A program made the position numbers and the translations under genes. The notes beneath the pieces are model-generated. The model searched no databases and was not told the origin of the DNA. It saw only the letters and a program-made list of their open reading frames with translations. This document shows positions 19,804 to 30,351 of a DNA stretch of 64,000 bases, piece after piece; position 1 is the stretch's first letter, and every line of letters starts with the position of its first letter. The DNA is taken from assembly GCA_016721865.1 (NCBI GenBank), contig JADKHF010000009.1, forward strand, positions 1-64,000, given 5' to 3'. Source of the stretch: Nitrosomonas sp. (GTDB taxonomy: Bacteria; Pseudomonadota; Gammaproteobacteria; Burkholderiales; Nitrosomonadaceae).

Positions 19804-20684
19804 TGTGTTTTCCATTGGATTAATATTTGTTTTAAACCTATCCGCCAGTCTGCTTGCGGGATGCGCAATTCTTTTTGAATATGCGCACATGCCAGCACTG
19901 AGTTCTGAGGGCGGCTGGCGGGCGTGGGATATTCGGATGTGCTGATAGGCTTGATAATTGGTTTCTTTTCCAGCATGTCCAGCGCAAATGCCTGTTCACA
20001 AATGGCTACAGCGAAGGCGTGCCATGTGGTGGCAGGTGAGCCGGTGTAATGATAGAGCCCCCAGGTGACAGGTTTGCCCTGGTGTATTTGATCCACAATC
20101 TTCAGCAGGACTTCAGCGATATGACCTGCCCAGGTCGGCGCGCCGGTTTGGTCAGCCACAATGCTCAGCTCATCACGCTCTTTAGCCAGGCGCAATATGG
20201 TACGGACAAAATTATGGCCCGTGGCTGAAAATACCCAGGCTGTGCGCAGCGTTATGTATTTATCCAGCACGCTGGCAACGGCAATTTCACCTTCGAGTTT
20301 GCTCTGGCCATAAACACCCTGCGGATTCGGGATATCTGTTTCAAGATAGGGGACGGACTTTTTTCCATCAAACACGTAGTCGGTGGAGATGTGCAGTAGC
20401 GGTATATCAGCCTTGGCACAGGCTCTGGCCAGGTATAGCGGGCCATCCCGGTTGACGGCAAAAGCGGTTGCACTATCTGTTTCGGCACGGTCTACGGCGG
20501 TATAGGCGGCGGCGTTAATGATGACAGCCGGTTTTACATGTGCAACCAAGGCATTGATGCTGGATTCATTGGTTATATCAAGTTCGCTGTGATTAACAGC
20601 TACGATGTCATGAGCACGCGCCTTGCTGCGTAAACAAAGTTCTGTGCCTAACTGCCCTGCTGCACCTGTTATTAATACGGTCAT
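19800..20684 (-). CDS. rfbD: dTDP-4-dehydrorhamnose reductase
   Basis: Last step of dTDP-L-rhamnose synthesis: NAD(P)H-dependent reduction of the 4-keto group. The 294-residue SDR protein begins with LITGAAGQLGTEL (nucleotide loop), has ISTDYVFDG and the catalytic YGQSKLEGE (YxxxK), and TAWVFSATGHNFVRTILRLA. It lies between rfbC (upstream, 15-base gap) and rfbB (overlapping by four bases), all on the minus strand, so they form one operon feeding O-antigen or exopolysaccharide synthesis. Confidence 0.95.
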   Translation of the reverse strand: MTVLITGAAGQLGTELCLRSKARAHDIVAVNHSELDITNESSINALVAHVKPAVIINAAAYTAVDRAETDSATAFAVNRDGPLYLARACAKADIPLLHISTDYVFDGKKSVPYLETDIPNPQGVYGQSKLEGEIAVASVLDKYITLRTAWVFSATGHNFVRTILRLAKERDELSIVADQTGAPTWAGHIAEVLLKIVDQIHQGKPVTWGLYHYTGSPATTWHAFAVAICEQAFALDMLEKKPIIKPISTSEYPTPASRPQNSVLACAHIQKELRIPQADWRIGLKQILIQWKTQ

Positions 20685-20699
20685 AACATTTTCTATGTT

Positions 20700-21269
20700 C
20701 TATTTAGCACTGGGTTTGCTGTAACTTGGCAAATTTTCTGCGGGTTGTTGTGCAAGCCTGGGTGCCGACTGATCTTTTGCTGAGAGTGAAACATCACTGA
20801 TAGGCCACTCGATACCGATGTCAGGATCATTCCAGGCAATACATTGCTCTGATTCTGCATGATAATAGTGGGTACAACTATAGATGAAGTCGGCCACTTC
20901 TGACAGGACAACAAACCCATGTGCATAGCCTGGTGGAATATACATCATATGCAAACTTTCATCGTCCAATACACAACCAACCCATTGCCCAAAGGTTGGT
21001 GAGCCTTTTCTTACATCAACGGCTACATCAAAGACCTTGCCGCGCGATACACGTACTAGCTTGCCTGGTGGTTGGATTAGCTGATAGTGGAGGCCGCGCA
21101 AGATACCTTTTGATGAGCGGGAGTGGTTATCCTGGACAAAGGTTTCGTTGATTCCTGTTTCACGCAGCGTCGTTTCTCGGAATGTTTCTACAAAGAAGCT
21201 GCGTTGATCACTAGACACCTTTAGTTTGAGAATCACAACACCAGGAAGTTTGGTCTCAATGACATTCAT
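20700..21269 (-). CDS. rfbC: dTDP-4-dehydrorhamnose 3,5-epimerase
   Basis: Third step of dTDP-L-rhamnose synthesis; epimerises C3 and C5 of the keto sugar. The 189-residue cupin protein has the family landmarks SFFVETFRE, FVQDNHSRSSKGILRGLHYQ (with the catalytic histidine) and the conserved YIPPGYAHGFVVLSE. The C-terminal tail after about residue 175 is longer and less conserved than usual. Its start overlaps the end of the truncated rfbA by 14 bases, showing the original order rfbA-rfbC-rfbD-rfbB. Confidence 0.95.
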   Translation of the reverse strand: MNVIETKLPGVVILKLKVSSDQRSFFVETFRETTLRETGINETFVQDNHSRSSKGILRGLHYQLIQPPGKLVRVSRGKVFDVAVDVRKGSPTFGQWVGCVLDDESLHMMYIPPGYAHGFVVLSEVADFIYSCTHYYHAESEQCIAWNDPDIGIEWPISDVSLSAKDQSAPRLAQQPAENLPSYSKPSAK

Positions 21270-21525
21270 CTCGCAGGATTTCCATCAGGTATTGTCCGTA
21301 GCCACTTTTCTCCAACGGGGTGGCTAGTTTCGTCAATTGTTCGGCATTAATGTATTTTTTTGCGATAGGCGATTTCTTCCGGGCAGGCCACTTTTAATCC
21401 TTGCCGTTCTTCAATGACTTGCATATCGTTTGCGGCAGATAGTAATGAAGCATGCGTGCCGGTATCCAGCCATACAAAACCACGACCCATCAATTCAACG
21501 TTTAAATTGAGGTGTGCTGTCAAAA
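21256..21525 (-). pseudogene. rfbA: Glucose-1-phosphate thymidylyltransferase, 3' fragment
   Basis: Only the C-terminal ~90 residues remain: LNVELMGRGFVWLDTGTHAS, then QGLKVACPEEIAYRKK and AEQLTKLATPLEKSGYGQYL. This is the end of RmlA, which makes dTDP-glucose in the first committed step. An IS3-family element abuts the 5' side near 21526, and no N-terminal part is found beyond that element, so the rest was deleted. One extra T in a run near 21360 also shifts the frame. Rhamnose synthesis would need another rfbA elsewhere. Confidence 0.85.
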
Positions 21526-21540
21526 ATGGAGTCCATGTGT

Positions 21541-22446
21541 TTAAGCAGCGACTAGATTTGCATAGTATCGCTGCGTAAATTGTGCTGGTGACAGATAACC
21601 TAATCTTTCCTGCATGCGCTGCCTGTTATAGAAGATTTCGATATATTCGGTAATCTCCTGAATGGCTTGTTGCCGTGTTTTGAATCTCCGATGATGCACC
21701 AGTTCGGTTTTAAGTATCCCCCAGAAGCTTTCCATCGGAGCATTATCATAGCAATCACCTTTGCGACTCATGGAAGCGACTATGCCAAATTGTTGTAATA
21801 GATTCTGATAATCATGCGCACAGTATTGGCCACCTCGATCTGAGTGAGCAATTAGCCCCTTGTCTGGATGTTTACTTTTGCAGTTGCGCGGAAATAATGC
21901 CTGTATAACCAGTCTCTTTGTCATTCTCTCATTCATGGCATAGCCTACTAGTTCGCCATTAAATAGATCTTTATTCCAGCCAAGTACAACCAGCCCTCAT
22001 CCGTAGGAATATAAGTGATGTCACTGACCCATACTTTACCAGGTGCATTAACAGCAAATTCCCGGTTCAGAATATTTGGCGCAACCGGTAAATTATGTTT
22101 AGAATCGGTCGTCACCTTGAGTTTTAGCTTTTGCTTACAACGCAAACCCAATTTCTTGCGCAATGTTCGAACGCGGTATGGCGTGGCTTGTACTCCGTGA
22201 TCCGCCAAATCATGATGCAAGCGCTTCGCACCGTAGCTCTCGTGTACGTTGGTGCGCGGCCAGTATTTCTATTTCCAGCCTTGTATTCTCCTGCTTACGT
22301 TTATAAAGCGGGCGAGTTCTTTGGGCATGAAAGCCGCTCTCGGAAACATTCAGTACTCGACACATGAGCGCAACAGGATAGCTTCGTCGCATCGACTCAA
22401 TCAAACCGTATCTCACCGTGACTCCTTGGCGAAATACGTCGCACAC
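21541..22446 (-). pseudogene. IS3-family OrfB transposase, frameshifted
   Basis: DDE integrase-type protein. Segments run in three frames: the N-terminal HTH_21 part (RYGLIESMRRSYPVALMCRV), the first aspartate motif (VNAPGKVWVSDITYIPTDEG) and the last two acidic motifs (LIAHSDRGGQYCAHDY and NAPMESFWGILKTELVHHRR). Frame changes near 22215 and 21955 break it. In this family OrfAB is normally produced by programmed -1 frameshifting between orfA and orfB, which is separate from the damage seen here. Confidence 0.8.
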
Positions 22447-22712
22447 TTTTTTATAAAATCACGCTCCATCTTCACTTCTGCTAATTCGCGTTTAACTCTG
22501 GATAGCTCTAACTCAAGTTCAGTCAGCGGCTTCTGATGCTTGCCTACTGTAGCGAGTTCTCCTCGTTTGTCAGCATAAACCCAGTTTTTTAGTGTCCCCT
22601 TGGGTAACGACAGACGTTTCGCAGCTTCAACCAGAGTCAATCCACTTTCTTTGAAAAACTTAACTGATTCCTTCCGAAATTCCTGACTATATTGTGTGCG
22701 GGGTAATTCCAT
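22413..22712 (-). CDS. IS3-family OrfA (HTH)
   Basis: Short DNA-binding protein of the IS3 element (99 residues from ATG 22712). It shows the Tnp_8-type helix-turn-helix (YSQEFRKESVKFFKESGLTL, then EAAKRLSLPKGTLKNWV) and a leucine-rich coiled coil (LTELELELSRVKRELAEVKM) that mediates contact with OrfB. Its end overlaps orfB by some 30 bases. GGATGAAGATGG precedes the ATG. Confidence 0.85.
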   Translation of the reverse strand: MELPRTQYSQEFRKESVKFFKESGLTLVEAAKRLSLPKGTLKNWVYADKRGELATVGKHQKPLTELELELSRVKRELAEVKMERDFIKKCATYFAKESR

Positions 22713-22931
22713 CTTCATCCTCCATTTCAAGTCTTCATTTTATGAAACTTCGGACTCCATGAAAATCAGCATACCTCATGTTTTAGTTTTACGCATATTC
22801 GGAAACGCTTGCTCCAGTTTTATCCGGTAACGTCCACTACTCACCAGTACCATAAGATGGGTATAAAGCTGTGTAGAGTATAATAATAAAGTATGTTTAT
22901 TATTATAGATCAGCTAATTACAATTTAATCT

Positions 22932-23021
22932 TGGCGGAGGCGGTGAGATTCGAACTCACGGTAGAGTCACCCCTACGGCAGTTTTCAAGACTGCTGCCTT
23001 AAACCGCTCGGCCACACCTCC
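22932..23021 (-). tRNA. tRNA-Ser (anticodon TGA)
   Basis: A 90-nt class II tRNA on the minus strand with encoded CCA. The acceptor stem GGAGGTG pairs with CGCCTCC, the anticodon loop reads CTTGAAA (anticodon TGA), and the long variable arm (TAGGGGTGACTCTA) is typical of serine tRNAs. The IS3 element lies about 170 bases downstream. Confidence 0.95.
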
Positions 23022-23150
23022 ACTTGAACTTGCAGGGCGCATCATACCGTTTAGAGTTCTTTTTGGCTAGTTGCTTTAAATATATTTCAAAGACTAAGAA
23101 AAGGTCAGGTAATAAGTCACAATGCTTGCTGACTTTCTGAGGAGACTCTA

Positions 23151-23291
23151 GGGCATCACTGAAAATCCAGATTTTGCTACAACACTTTGTTGCTCGCAAA
23201 AAATGTTTCCTTACGTATCAGACATATGATGCGTCATCATTTTTTGTTCACGCCTCGTTTTGTTTAGAACTTTGAATTTCTAGAGGCGCCC
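23151..23291 (-). repeat. Dispersed ~140-bp repeat, copy B
   Basis: Reverse complement matches copy A nearly throughout (blocks ACAAAACGAGGCGTGAACA and GTAAGGAAACATTTTTTGCG). Inverted ends GGGCATCACTGAAAATCC and the complement of GAATTTCTAGAGGCGCCC. It ends five bases after the stop codon of the GGDEF gene on the minus strand, in that gene's orientation. Confidence 0.85.
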
Positions 23292-23296
23292 TCTGT

Positions 23297-24579
23297 TTAT
23301 AAACAGTGTGCGATTACTTTATTGCCGCCATTTGATTTTGCCTGATTAACAGCATCTTCGGTCGCTTTAATTAATTCGGGGAAACCTTCTGCCGAATCCG
23401 GTTGTATTTCTGCGACGCCAAAACTTGCGGTTACGTTCAATTCTGATGGACGTAAATTTTCAATTGATTGCCGCATTTTTTCTGCAATGAGCGTTGCGTT
23501 TGTGATATTGCAGTGGGATAGTAACAAAACAAACTCTTCTCCGTCATAACGAGCGGCTATATCTTCTCGGCGAATGGGTTTTATGAGTGCAGAAGCTATT
23601 GCTTTCAACACCATATCACCAGTTGAGTTCCCGTAATTTTCATTAATCAACTTGAATTTATCTATATTCACTAGAATAAGGCTGTAAGGAATATTATGTC
23701 GTGTTGCTTCGCGCAATCTTGAGGGGGCAGTTTCCAGTAGAAAATAGCGGTTATACAAGCCGGTCAGTAGATCCTTCATTGCCAGTTCTTGTATGATATC
23801 TTGTTGCGTGATTGCCTTATCCAGTAATTTCTTGCTGGTAATTAGATTGCTGACTCTTGCAAGCAATTCTTCCTGGATTAGTGGTTTGGTAACGTAATCA
23901 TTGGCCCCCAAGCGCAACAACTCTACTTTGTGTGCGGTATCATCCAGCACCGAGAATGCCAATAAGGGCACATATTTTTTATTATCTTCCTCAAGGTGTC
24001 GTATCGCCTTCACAGTGCCCTGGCCATTTAGCTTGCCTTTGAGCAATATATCGGTAAGTACCAAGTCGTAGGGGTTCTTTTGGAATGCTTCTATACCTTC
24101 TTCGCCAGTAGCGAAATGGTCAACGGTATATCCGTTGTCTCTTAATACTGCTGATGTCAAGTTTGCAGTTGATGGGCTATCCTCAATATATAAGATATGC
24201 CCAGACATGGTTTTGCTGCTGTTTTTTCTAGAGAACTGAGCAGTATAACTGGTGATTTTATCCAGCTCATGTTTGGCAAATATTTCTGTTACGCCCGCTG
24301 AAAATGCTTCATCCAATAATTTCTTATCTTCATTCGAAGTAATCATAACCAGTGGTATTTGAGAGGTGCGCGAATCGGCACGAAGATGCGACGAAAACTT
24401 TGGGCCATCCATGTCCTGTAAGTGCATTGCAATAAATACCAGGTCAAAAGGCTGTTTTTAAGCAATGTCAGGGCTTCGTTTCCGGTTGAGACTTGCTTGG
24501 TTTCAAGTCCGCCAGATTCAATCGCAGACGATAGCAGTTTTTGATACGTTCTCGATGGTTCAACGATAAGTCCTTCCAT
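23297..24579 (-). pseudogene. REC-REC-GGDEF response regulator, one frameshift
   Basis: A ~427-residue signalling protein: a first receiver domain (LIVEPSRTYQKLLSSAIESG...), a second receiver domain (HILYIEDSPSTANLTSAVL, phospho-acceptor region DLVLTDILLKG) and a C-terminal GGDEF domain that would make cyclic di-GMP. The active-site motif reads RYDGEEF instead of RYGGEEF, so the first glycine is aspartate; this may weaken or abolish activity. No inhibitory RxxD motif is evident at the usual place. The frame shifts near 24455 in a T-run within the first receiver domain. ATG 24579 has GAAGGGG upstream. A repeat copy follows the stop. Confidence 0.85.
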
Positions 24580-24827
24580 GTTCAATACCCCTTCAATGAC
24601 ATAAAGTTAGATGTGTGCTGTCAATAAACCCGATCCTGCTTGAAGCATATCGACATCAATACTGATTTCTTTTGGAAGGTTCAGTAAAGAGTTTGTGAAA
24701 GGTGACGTATTGTTCTCGTTGATTTGGACCGTGGAAATGTTGCGAAAAGGCTACTTCAGCTGTGTAATCGTGAATTGTTTGTTTAGGTATGAAGAGGTAA
24801 ACTTCGAATATATTTCTTATTTATTAA
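24580..24827. other. Intergenic, no gene seen
   Basis: AT-rich spacer between the divergent GGDEF gene and the TIGR04073 gene. It holds no recognisable coding or RNA feature; the MITE copy follows it. The promoter regions of both genes must lie here or in the MITE. Confidence 0.35.
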
Positions 24828-24944
24828 CCAGGAGCCTGTCGGACTTGAGGTCAATCTACTGCGCCAATGTGAAAATGGTTTATATTTCCTCAATTTTTCA
24901 TTGCATAGTTTCGCTATGATTGCTTAAGTCCGACAGGCTCCTGG
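24828..24944 (-). repeat. MITE-like element, copy 2 (117 bp)
   Basis: Bounded by a perfect 19-bp inverted repeat, CCAGGAGCCTGTCGGACTT. The reverse complement aligns with copy 1 at 16988-17151, lacking that copy's ~46-base insert. It sits 29 bases upstream of the ribosome site of the TIGR04073 gene, so it may carry or displace its promoter. Confidence 0.85.
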
Positions 24945-24985
24945 AAAAAAAATTTAATTTTAAAATTGCATAAAGGAGTTTTTTG

Positions 24986-25330
24986 ATGAGAAGAATTGCT
25001 AAATTATCTTTAATATTTTCTATATTTTTTCTTTTCTCGTCTCAGGCTGTTGCTTCTGACAGTTATGCTGGTGACGCAGCCGAAAAATTTGTAACCGGCA
25101 TTGCTAATGCGGCTACCGGGTGGTTGGAGTTACCCAAGAATGTCATTCTGGTGGGTCAGAAAGAGGGGCCGGTTTATGGCGCTACAGTTGGCGTGGCAAT
25201 GGGTATCATGCATACAGTTGGCCGTAGTTTAATAGGTGTGCTCGATATAGCCACTTTCCTTATTCCAACTAAATCATCAGTTAATCCGCCTTTTATCTGG
25301 GAAGATTTTTCAAGAGAGACTTCCTATTAA
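24986..25330 (+). CDS. Exosortase-system-associated protein, TIGR04073 type
   Basis: A 114-residue exported protein. A signal peptide (residues 1-23, ending QAVA) precedes a glycine-rich body: KFVTGIANAATGWLELPKNV, then GPVYGATVGVAMGIMHTVGR and LDIATFLIPTKS, which fits the TIGR04073 pattern. Members co-occur with exosortase/PEP-CTERM sorting in Gram-negative bacteria, but no function is established. ATG 24986 is preceded by TAAAGGAGT. The gene stands alone behind MITE copy 2, with a strong hairpin after it. Confidence 0.8.
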   Translation: MRRIAKLSLIFSIFFLFSSQAVASDSYAGDAAEKFVTGIANAATGWLELPKNVILVGQKEGPVYGATVGVAMGIMHTVGRSLIGVLDIATFLIPTKSSVNPPFIWEDFSRETSY

Positions 25331-25364
25331 TCATATTGTTATGGTTTTCTCCGATATAGAAGAA

Positions 25365-25402
25365 TGAAAACGCCATATCAGTGCAACAATATGGCGTTTT
25401 CA
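25365..25402. terminator. Strong hairpin after TIGR04073 gene
   Basis: TGAAAACGCCATAT (25365-25378) pairs perfectly over 14 bp with ATATGGCGTTTTCA (25389-25402) around a 10-base loop. The T-run is part of the stem, and the structure is near symmetric, so it could end transcription from both sides. Confidence 0.7.
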
Positions 25403-25601
25403 CAGAGAGCAGAGCAGTGAATGTGAATAAATCGGTTGTCCGAGAATAGGGAAATCTACTGTGGAAAAGCTATTTTGGTCATATTTCCCGATTGTTTTCG
25501 TTGAAAAGAATTACTGTTCGCCTCAAATAATCGGAAATTTTTCAAAAAATAGGTTCCCCTAACTCAGATTACTTTTCCCGGAAGAGCCTCCTGGCGTTGG
25601 C

Positions 25602-26483
25602 CTAGCGTTGAGCTTCAAGCGCTGCGATTCTTTCTTCCAGTGGCGGGTGTGACATGAATAAACGCATAAGTCCATTACTGCCTCCAGAAATCCCAAAAGC
25701 AGCAAGCTGATCCGGCAAATGTGCCTGTTCGTGAGTTAATTGCAAGCGCCGCAATGCTGAGATCATTTTATTTCTGCCTGCCAGGCTGGCACCACCCGCA
25801 TCAGCGCGGAATTCGCGTTGACGGCTAAACCACATGACGATAATGCTGGCCAAGATACCCAGAACGATTTCGGCAATGATAGTGGTAACCCAGAAAGCAG
25901 GGCCATGTCCATTTTCTGTTTTAAATACGACACGATCCACGGTATGTCCAATGACACGCGACAGGAATATCACAAATGTGTTCACGACACCCTGAATCAG
26001 TGCCAATGTCACCATGTCGCCGTTAGCGATGTGACTGATTTCATGAGCCAAAACAGCTTCTGCTTCATCCTGGCTCATGGCATTTAAGAGTCCGGTACTG
26101 ACCGCGACCAGTGCATCATTTTTTGACATCCCTGTGGCAAAAGCATTGACATCCGGTGCATCATAAATGGCAACTTCCGGCATGCCGATACCGGCTATTT
26201 TCGCTTGACGTTGCACGGTGGTGACTAGCCAGTGTTCTTGCGCGTTACGTGGCATCTCGATAACTTGTGCGCCGGTAAATCGTTTTGCTGTCCATTTTGA
26301 CAGGGCAAGCGACATGAATGAACCACCAAATCCAAATACCGATGCAAACAGTAACAGGGAATTGATATCCAGATCGGTTCCCTGCTCGTCTAGAATTCTT
26401 TCAAATCCAAGCAGTCGTAATGTAATGCTTAGCACAACGATAATGGCTAAGTTAGTTGCTAAAAAAAGAATAATTCTTTTCAT
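25602..26483 (-). CDS. htpX: Membrane protease HtpX
   Basis: Zinc metalloprotease of the inner membrane that degrades misfolded membrane proteins. The 293-residue length equals that of E. coli HtpX. Two N-terminal membrane segments (IILFLATNLAIIVVL; LLLFASVFGFGGSFMSLAL) are followed by the HEISH zinc motif near residue 140, two more hydrophobic segments and a C-terminal GLMRLFMSHPPLEERIAALE block. I chose the ATG at 26483, which matches the family N-terminus MKRIILFLATN and has GGAGTAAAGGA upstream. The frame is intact. Confidence 0.95.
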   Translation of the reverse strand: MKRIILFLATNLAIIVVLSITLRLLGFERILDEQGTDLDINSLLLFASVFGFGGSFMSLALSKWTAKRFTGAQVIEMPRNAQEHWLVTTVQRQAKIAGIGMPEVAIYDAPDVNAFATGMSKNDALVAVSTGLLNAMSQDEAEAVLAHEISHIANGDMVTLALIQGVVNTFVIFLSRVIGHTVDRVVFKTENGHGPAFWVTTIIAEIVLGILASIIVMWFSRQREFRADAGGASLAGRNKMISALRRLQLTHEQAHLPDQLAAFGISGGSNGLMRLFMSHPPLEERIAALEAQR

Positions 26484-26750
26484 TCCTTTACTCCATGATG
26501 TCAATAAATCCAGAACAAAGCTGCTGTTGATATGTGCGCTATTTGTCACTTTTCAAGCGGATTTTATTTGAAATTGCCTGATCAGGTTGGCTGGCTGAGT
26601 GTTGTGCAGATTGTCCGCCAACTATCCACAGCAATCATTCAGCATACGGATTTTGATACCGGATTTCTTGAAGCGTTCAAATGAAATCAGAACTGTCTGG
26701 AAACGGGTTCGGAAATAATAAAGAGTTAGTTCGCCGATGGATGTTCTTTA

Positions 26751-26890
26751 GGACATCTCTAAAAATCCAAATTTCGTTACAACACTTTGTTGCTCGCGAA
26801 AAATGTTTCCTTACATATCAGACATATGCTGCGTAACCATTTTTTGTTCACGCCTCGTTTTGTTTAGAACTTTGAATTTTTAGCGGTACT
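26751..26890 (-). repeat. Dispersed ~140-bp repeat, copy C
   Basis: The reverse complement aligns with copies A and B over the full length (CTAAAAATTCAAAGTTCTA at one end, GGATTTTTAGAGATGTCC at the other). It begins seven bases after the ftsB stop codon on the minus strand, again in the orientation of the gene. Confidence 0.85.
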
Positions 26891-26896
26891 CTTTAA

Positions 26897-27220
26897 TCAC
26901 TGCTGGGCAGATTCAGTAGCATGCGATTGTTGGGAAGGTTTGGATTGTGTATTTCTGACGATCTGAAAAAGTATTTCGTCTTTTTTGATCATGCCCAGAT
27001 CGCTTCTTGCACGTTCTTCAATGGCTTCAAGGCCTTGCTTCAGGTCATTCACCTCGGCTTCAAGCTTGTTGTTGCGATTCTGCAATATCAAATTATTTTC
27101 ACGTGCCGCAACAACATCCTGATCTACCTGCCAGACCTTAAGCCAGCTTGCTTTGCCGTACCATAATGGATATTGCATTGCGGCAATCAGTAACAGCAGT
27201 ATAAGACTTAAAAGCTTCAT
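26897..27220 (-). CDS. ftsB: Cell division protein FtsB
   Basis: Small bitopic protein of the FtsQLB divisome subcomplex. The 107-residue product has one N-terminal membrane segment (LSLILLLLIAAMQYPLWYG), a coiled coil (ARENNLILQNRNNKLEAEVN, LKQGLEAIEERAR) and the SDLGMIKKDEILFQIV stretch that is conserved in FtsB. Its ATG overlaps the eno stop by one base (TAATG), indicating translational coupling. The pairing eno-ftsB is widespread in Beta- and Gammaproteobacteria. Confidence 0.93.
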   Translation of the reverse strand: MKLLSLILLLLIAAMQYPLWYGKASWLKVWQVDQDVVAARENNLILQNRNNKLEAEVNDLKQGLEAIEERARSDLGMIKKDEILFQIVRNTQSKPSQQSHATESAQQ

Positions 27221-28503
27221 TATTTGAGCTGATAAAATGCTCTCCGGCCAGCATAGTTTGCTGAATCCCCCAGGTCTTCTTCAATCCGCAATAATTGATT
27301 GTATTTGGCGAGACGGTCGGAGCGGGATAATGAGCCGGTTTTTATTTGCAATGCATTGGTTGCAACAGCAATATCAGCAATGGTGGTATCCTCGGTTTCT
27401 CCAGAGCGATGTGATATGACCGCGGTGTAGCCAGCGCATTTTGCCATTTCAATGGCTGAGAGTGTTTCAGTCAGTGTGCCAATCTGATTAACCTTGATCA
27501 AGATGGAATTGGCAATGCCACGTTTGATTCCTTCTTGCAGAATTTTTGCATTCGTGACAAATATGTCATCACCGACTAATTGAATCGATTTACCCAGTTT
27601 GTTAGTCAGTATTTCCCAGCCGTCCCAATCATGCTCACTCATGCCATCTTCGATACTGATAATCGGGTACTTATCTACCCATGATGCGAGGTAATCAGCA
27701 AATTGAGCGGAAGTCAGATGCAGGCCCTCCGATGCCAGATGATATTTGCCGTCTTGAAAGAATTCTGAGCTGGCACAGTCAAGACCAATGGCAACTTCTT
27801 TGCCAGCCTGATATCCCGCCAGATCAATGGCTTGTACAATTAGTTGCAGAGCTGCTTCATTATTTGCCAGGTTTGGCGCAAATCCACCTTCGTCCCCCAC
27901 CGTTGTAGGCATGTTTTTATCGTTGATGAGTTTCTTCAGCGCGCTAAAAACTTCTGCTCCGCAACGAATGGCATCATGGAAGTTTGAAATTCCCAGCGGA
28001 ACAATCATGAATTCCTGCATGTTGATATTGTTGTTGGCATGTGCGCCGCCATTAATCAAATTCATTAAAGGAACAGGCATGGACATCAAACCGGCACCGC
28101 CAAGATAACGATACAACGGCAATCCGGATTCTTCGGCAGCGGCTTTGGCAACTGCCAGAGACACCGCAAGAATTGCATTGGCACCAAGCCTGGATTTATT
28201 TTCCGTGCCATCCAGGTTGATCAGTGCTTGGTCAATGAAGCTTTGGTCGACAGCATCCAATCCCATTAATGTTTCAGAAATCTCAGTGTTAACGTTTTCC
28301 ACCGCTGTAAGCACACCTTTACCTGAGTAGCGTTGCGCATCCCCATCTCTCAGCTCAACCGCTTCCCTGGTTCCAACAGACGCTCCAGAAGGAACAGAAG
28401 CGCGGCCTAGCACGCCTGATTCCAGCAGTACATCTGCTTCAATGGTTGGATTACCACGAGAATCAAGAATCTCGCGGGCGATAACATCTACGATTGCACT
28501 CAT
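27220..28503 (-). CDS. eno: Enolase
   Basis: Converts 2-phosphoglycerate to phosphoenolpyruvate in glycolysis/gluconeogenesis with Mg2+. The 427-residue product shows the N-terminal DSRGNPTIEADV, GGAHANNNINMQEFMIVP, the metal ligands in SIEDGMSEHDWDGW and GDDIFVTN, and the signature ILIKVNQIGTLTET with the catalytic lysine. Length is normal and the frame intact. It lies between pyrG (upstream, 58-base gap) and ftsB; the kdsA gene often found between pyrG and eno in relatives is absent. Confidence 0.97.
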   Translation of the reverse strand: MSAIVDVIAREILDSRGNPTIEADVLLESGVLGRASVPSGASVGTREAVELRDGDAQRYSGKGVLTAVENVNTEISETLMGLDAVDQSFIDQALINLDGTENKSRLGANAILAVSLAVAKAAAEESGLPLYRYLGGAGLMSMPVPLMNLINGGAHANNNINMQEFMIVPLGISNFHDAIRCGAEVFSALKKLINDKNMPTTVGDEGGFAPNLANNEAALQLIVQAIDLAGYQAGKEVAIGLDCASSEFFQDGKYHLASEGLHLTSAQFADYLASWVDKYPIISIEDGMSEHDWDGWEILTNKLGKSIQLVGDDIFVTNAKILQEGIKRGIANSILIKVNQIGTLTETLSAIEMAKCAGYTAVISHRSGETEDTTIADIAVATNALQIKTGSLSRSDRLAKYNQLLRIEEDLGDSANYAGRRAFYQLK

Positions 28504-28561
28504 GCTACATTTTCCCTGTTATTTAATTAATGATGTTTCTGCTATTTCAGTTGCCGTATTG

Positions 28562-30264
<1,703 letters not shown>

Positions 30265-30351
30265 GGATGGTTATGGTATCTAGAATAATCCAGCGGAACT
30301 TTGAGATAGCTTTTGCATGGCTTTTGAGCAGACAACTTTGTCCAGTATTTA

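Larger units (their letters stand above)
21526..22760 (-). mobile_element. IS3-family element between rfbA and tRNA-Ser
   Basis: Inverted ends with the core ATGGAGTCC (21526-21534) and GGACTCCAT (22752-22760) enclose an orfA/orfB pair on the minus strand. The exact outermost bases are uncertain by several positions. It lies at the broken 5' end of rfbA, so it is associated with loss of that gene's N-terminal part. Confidence 0.75.
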
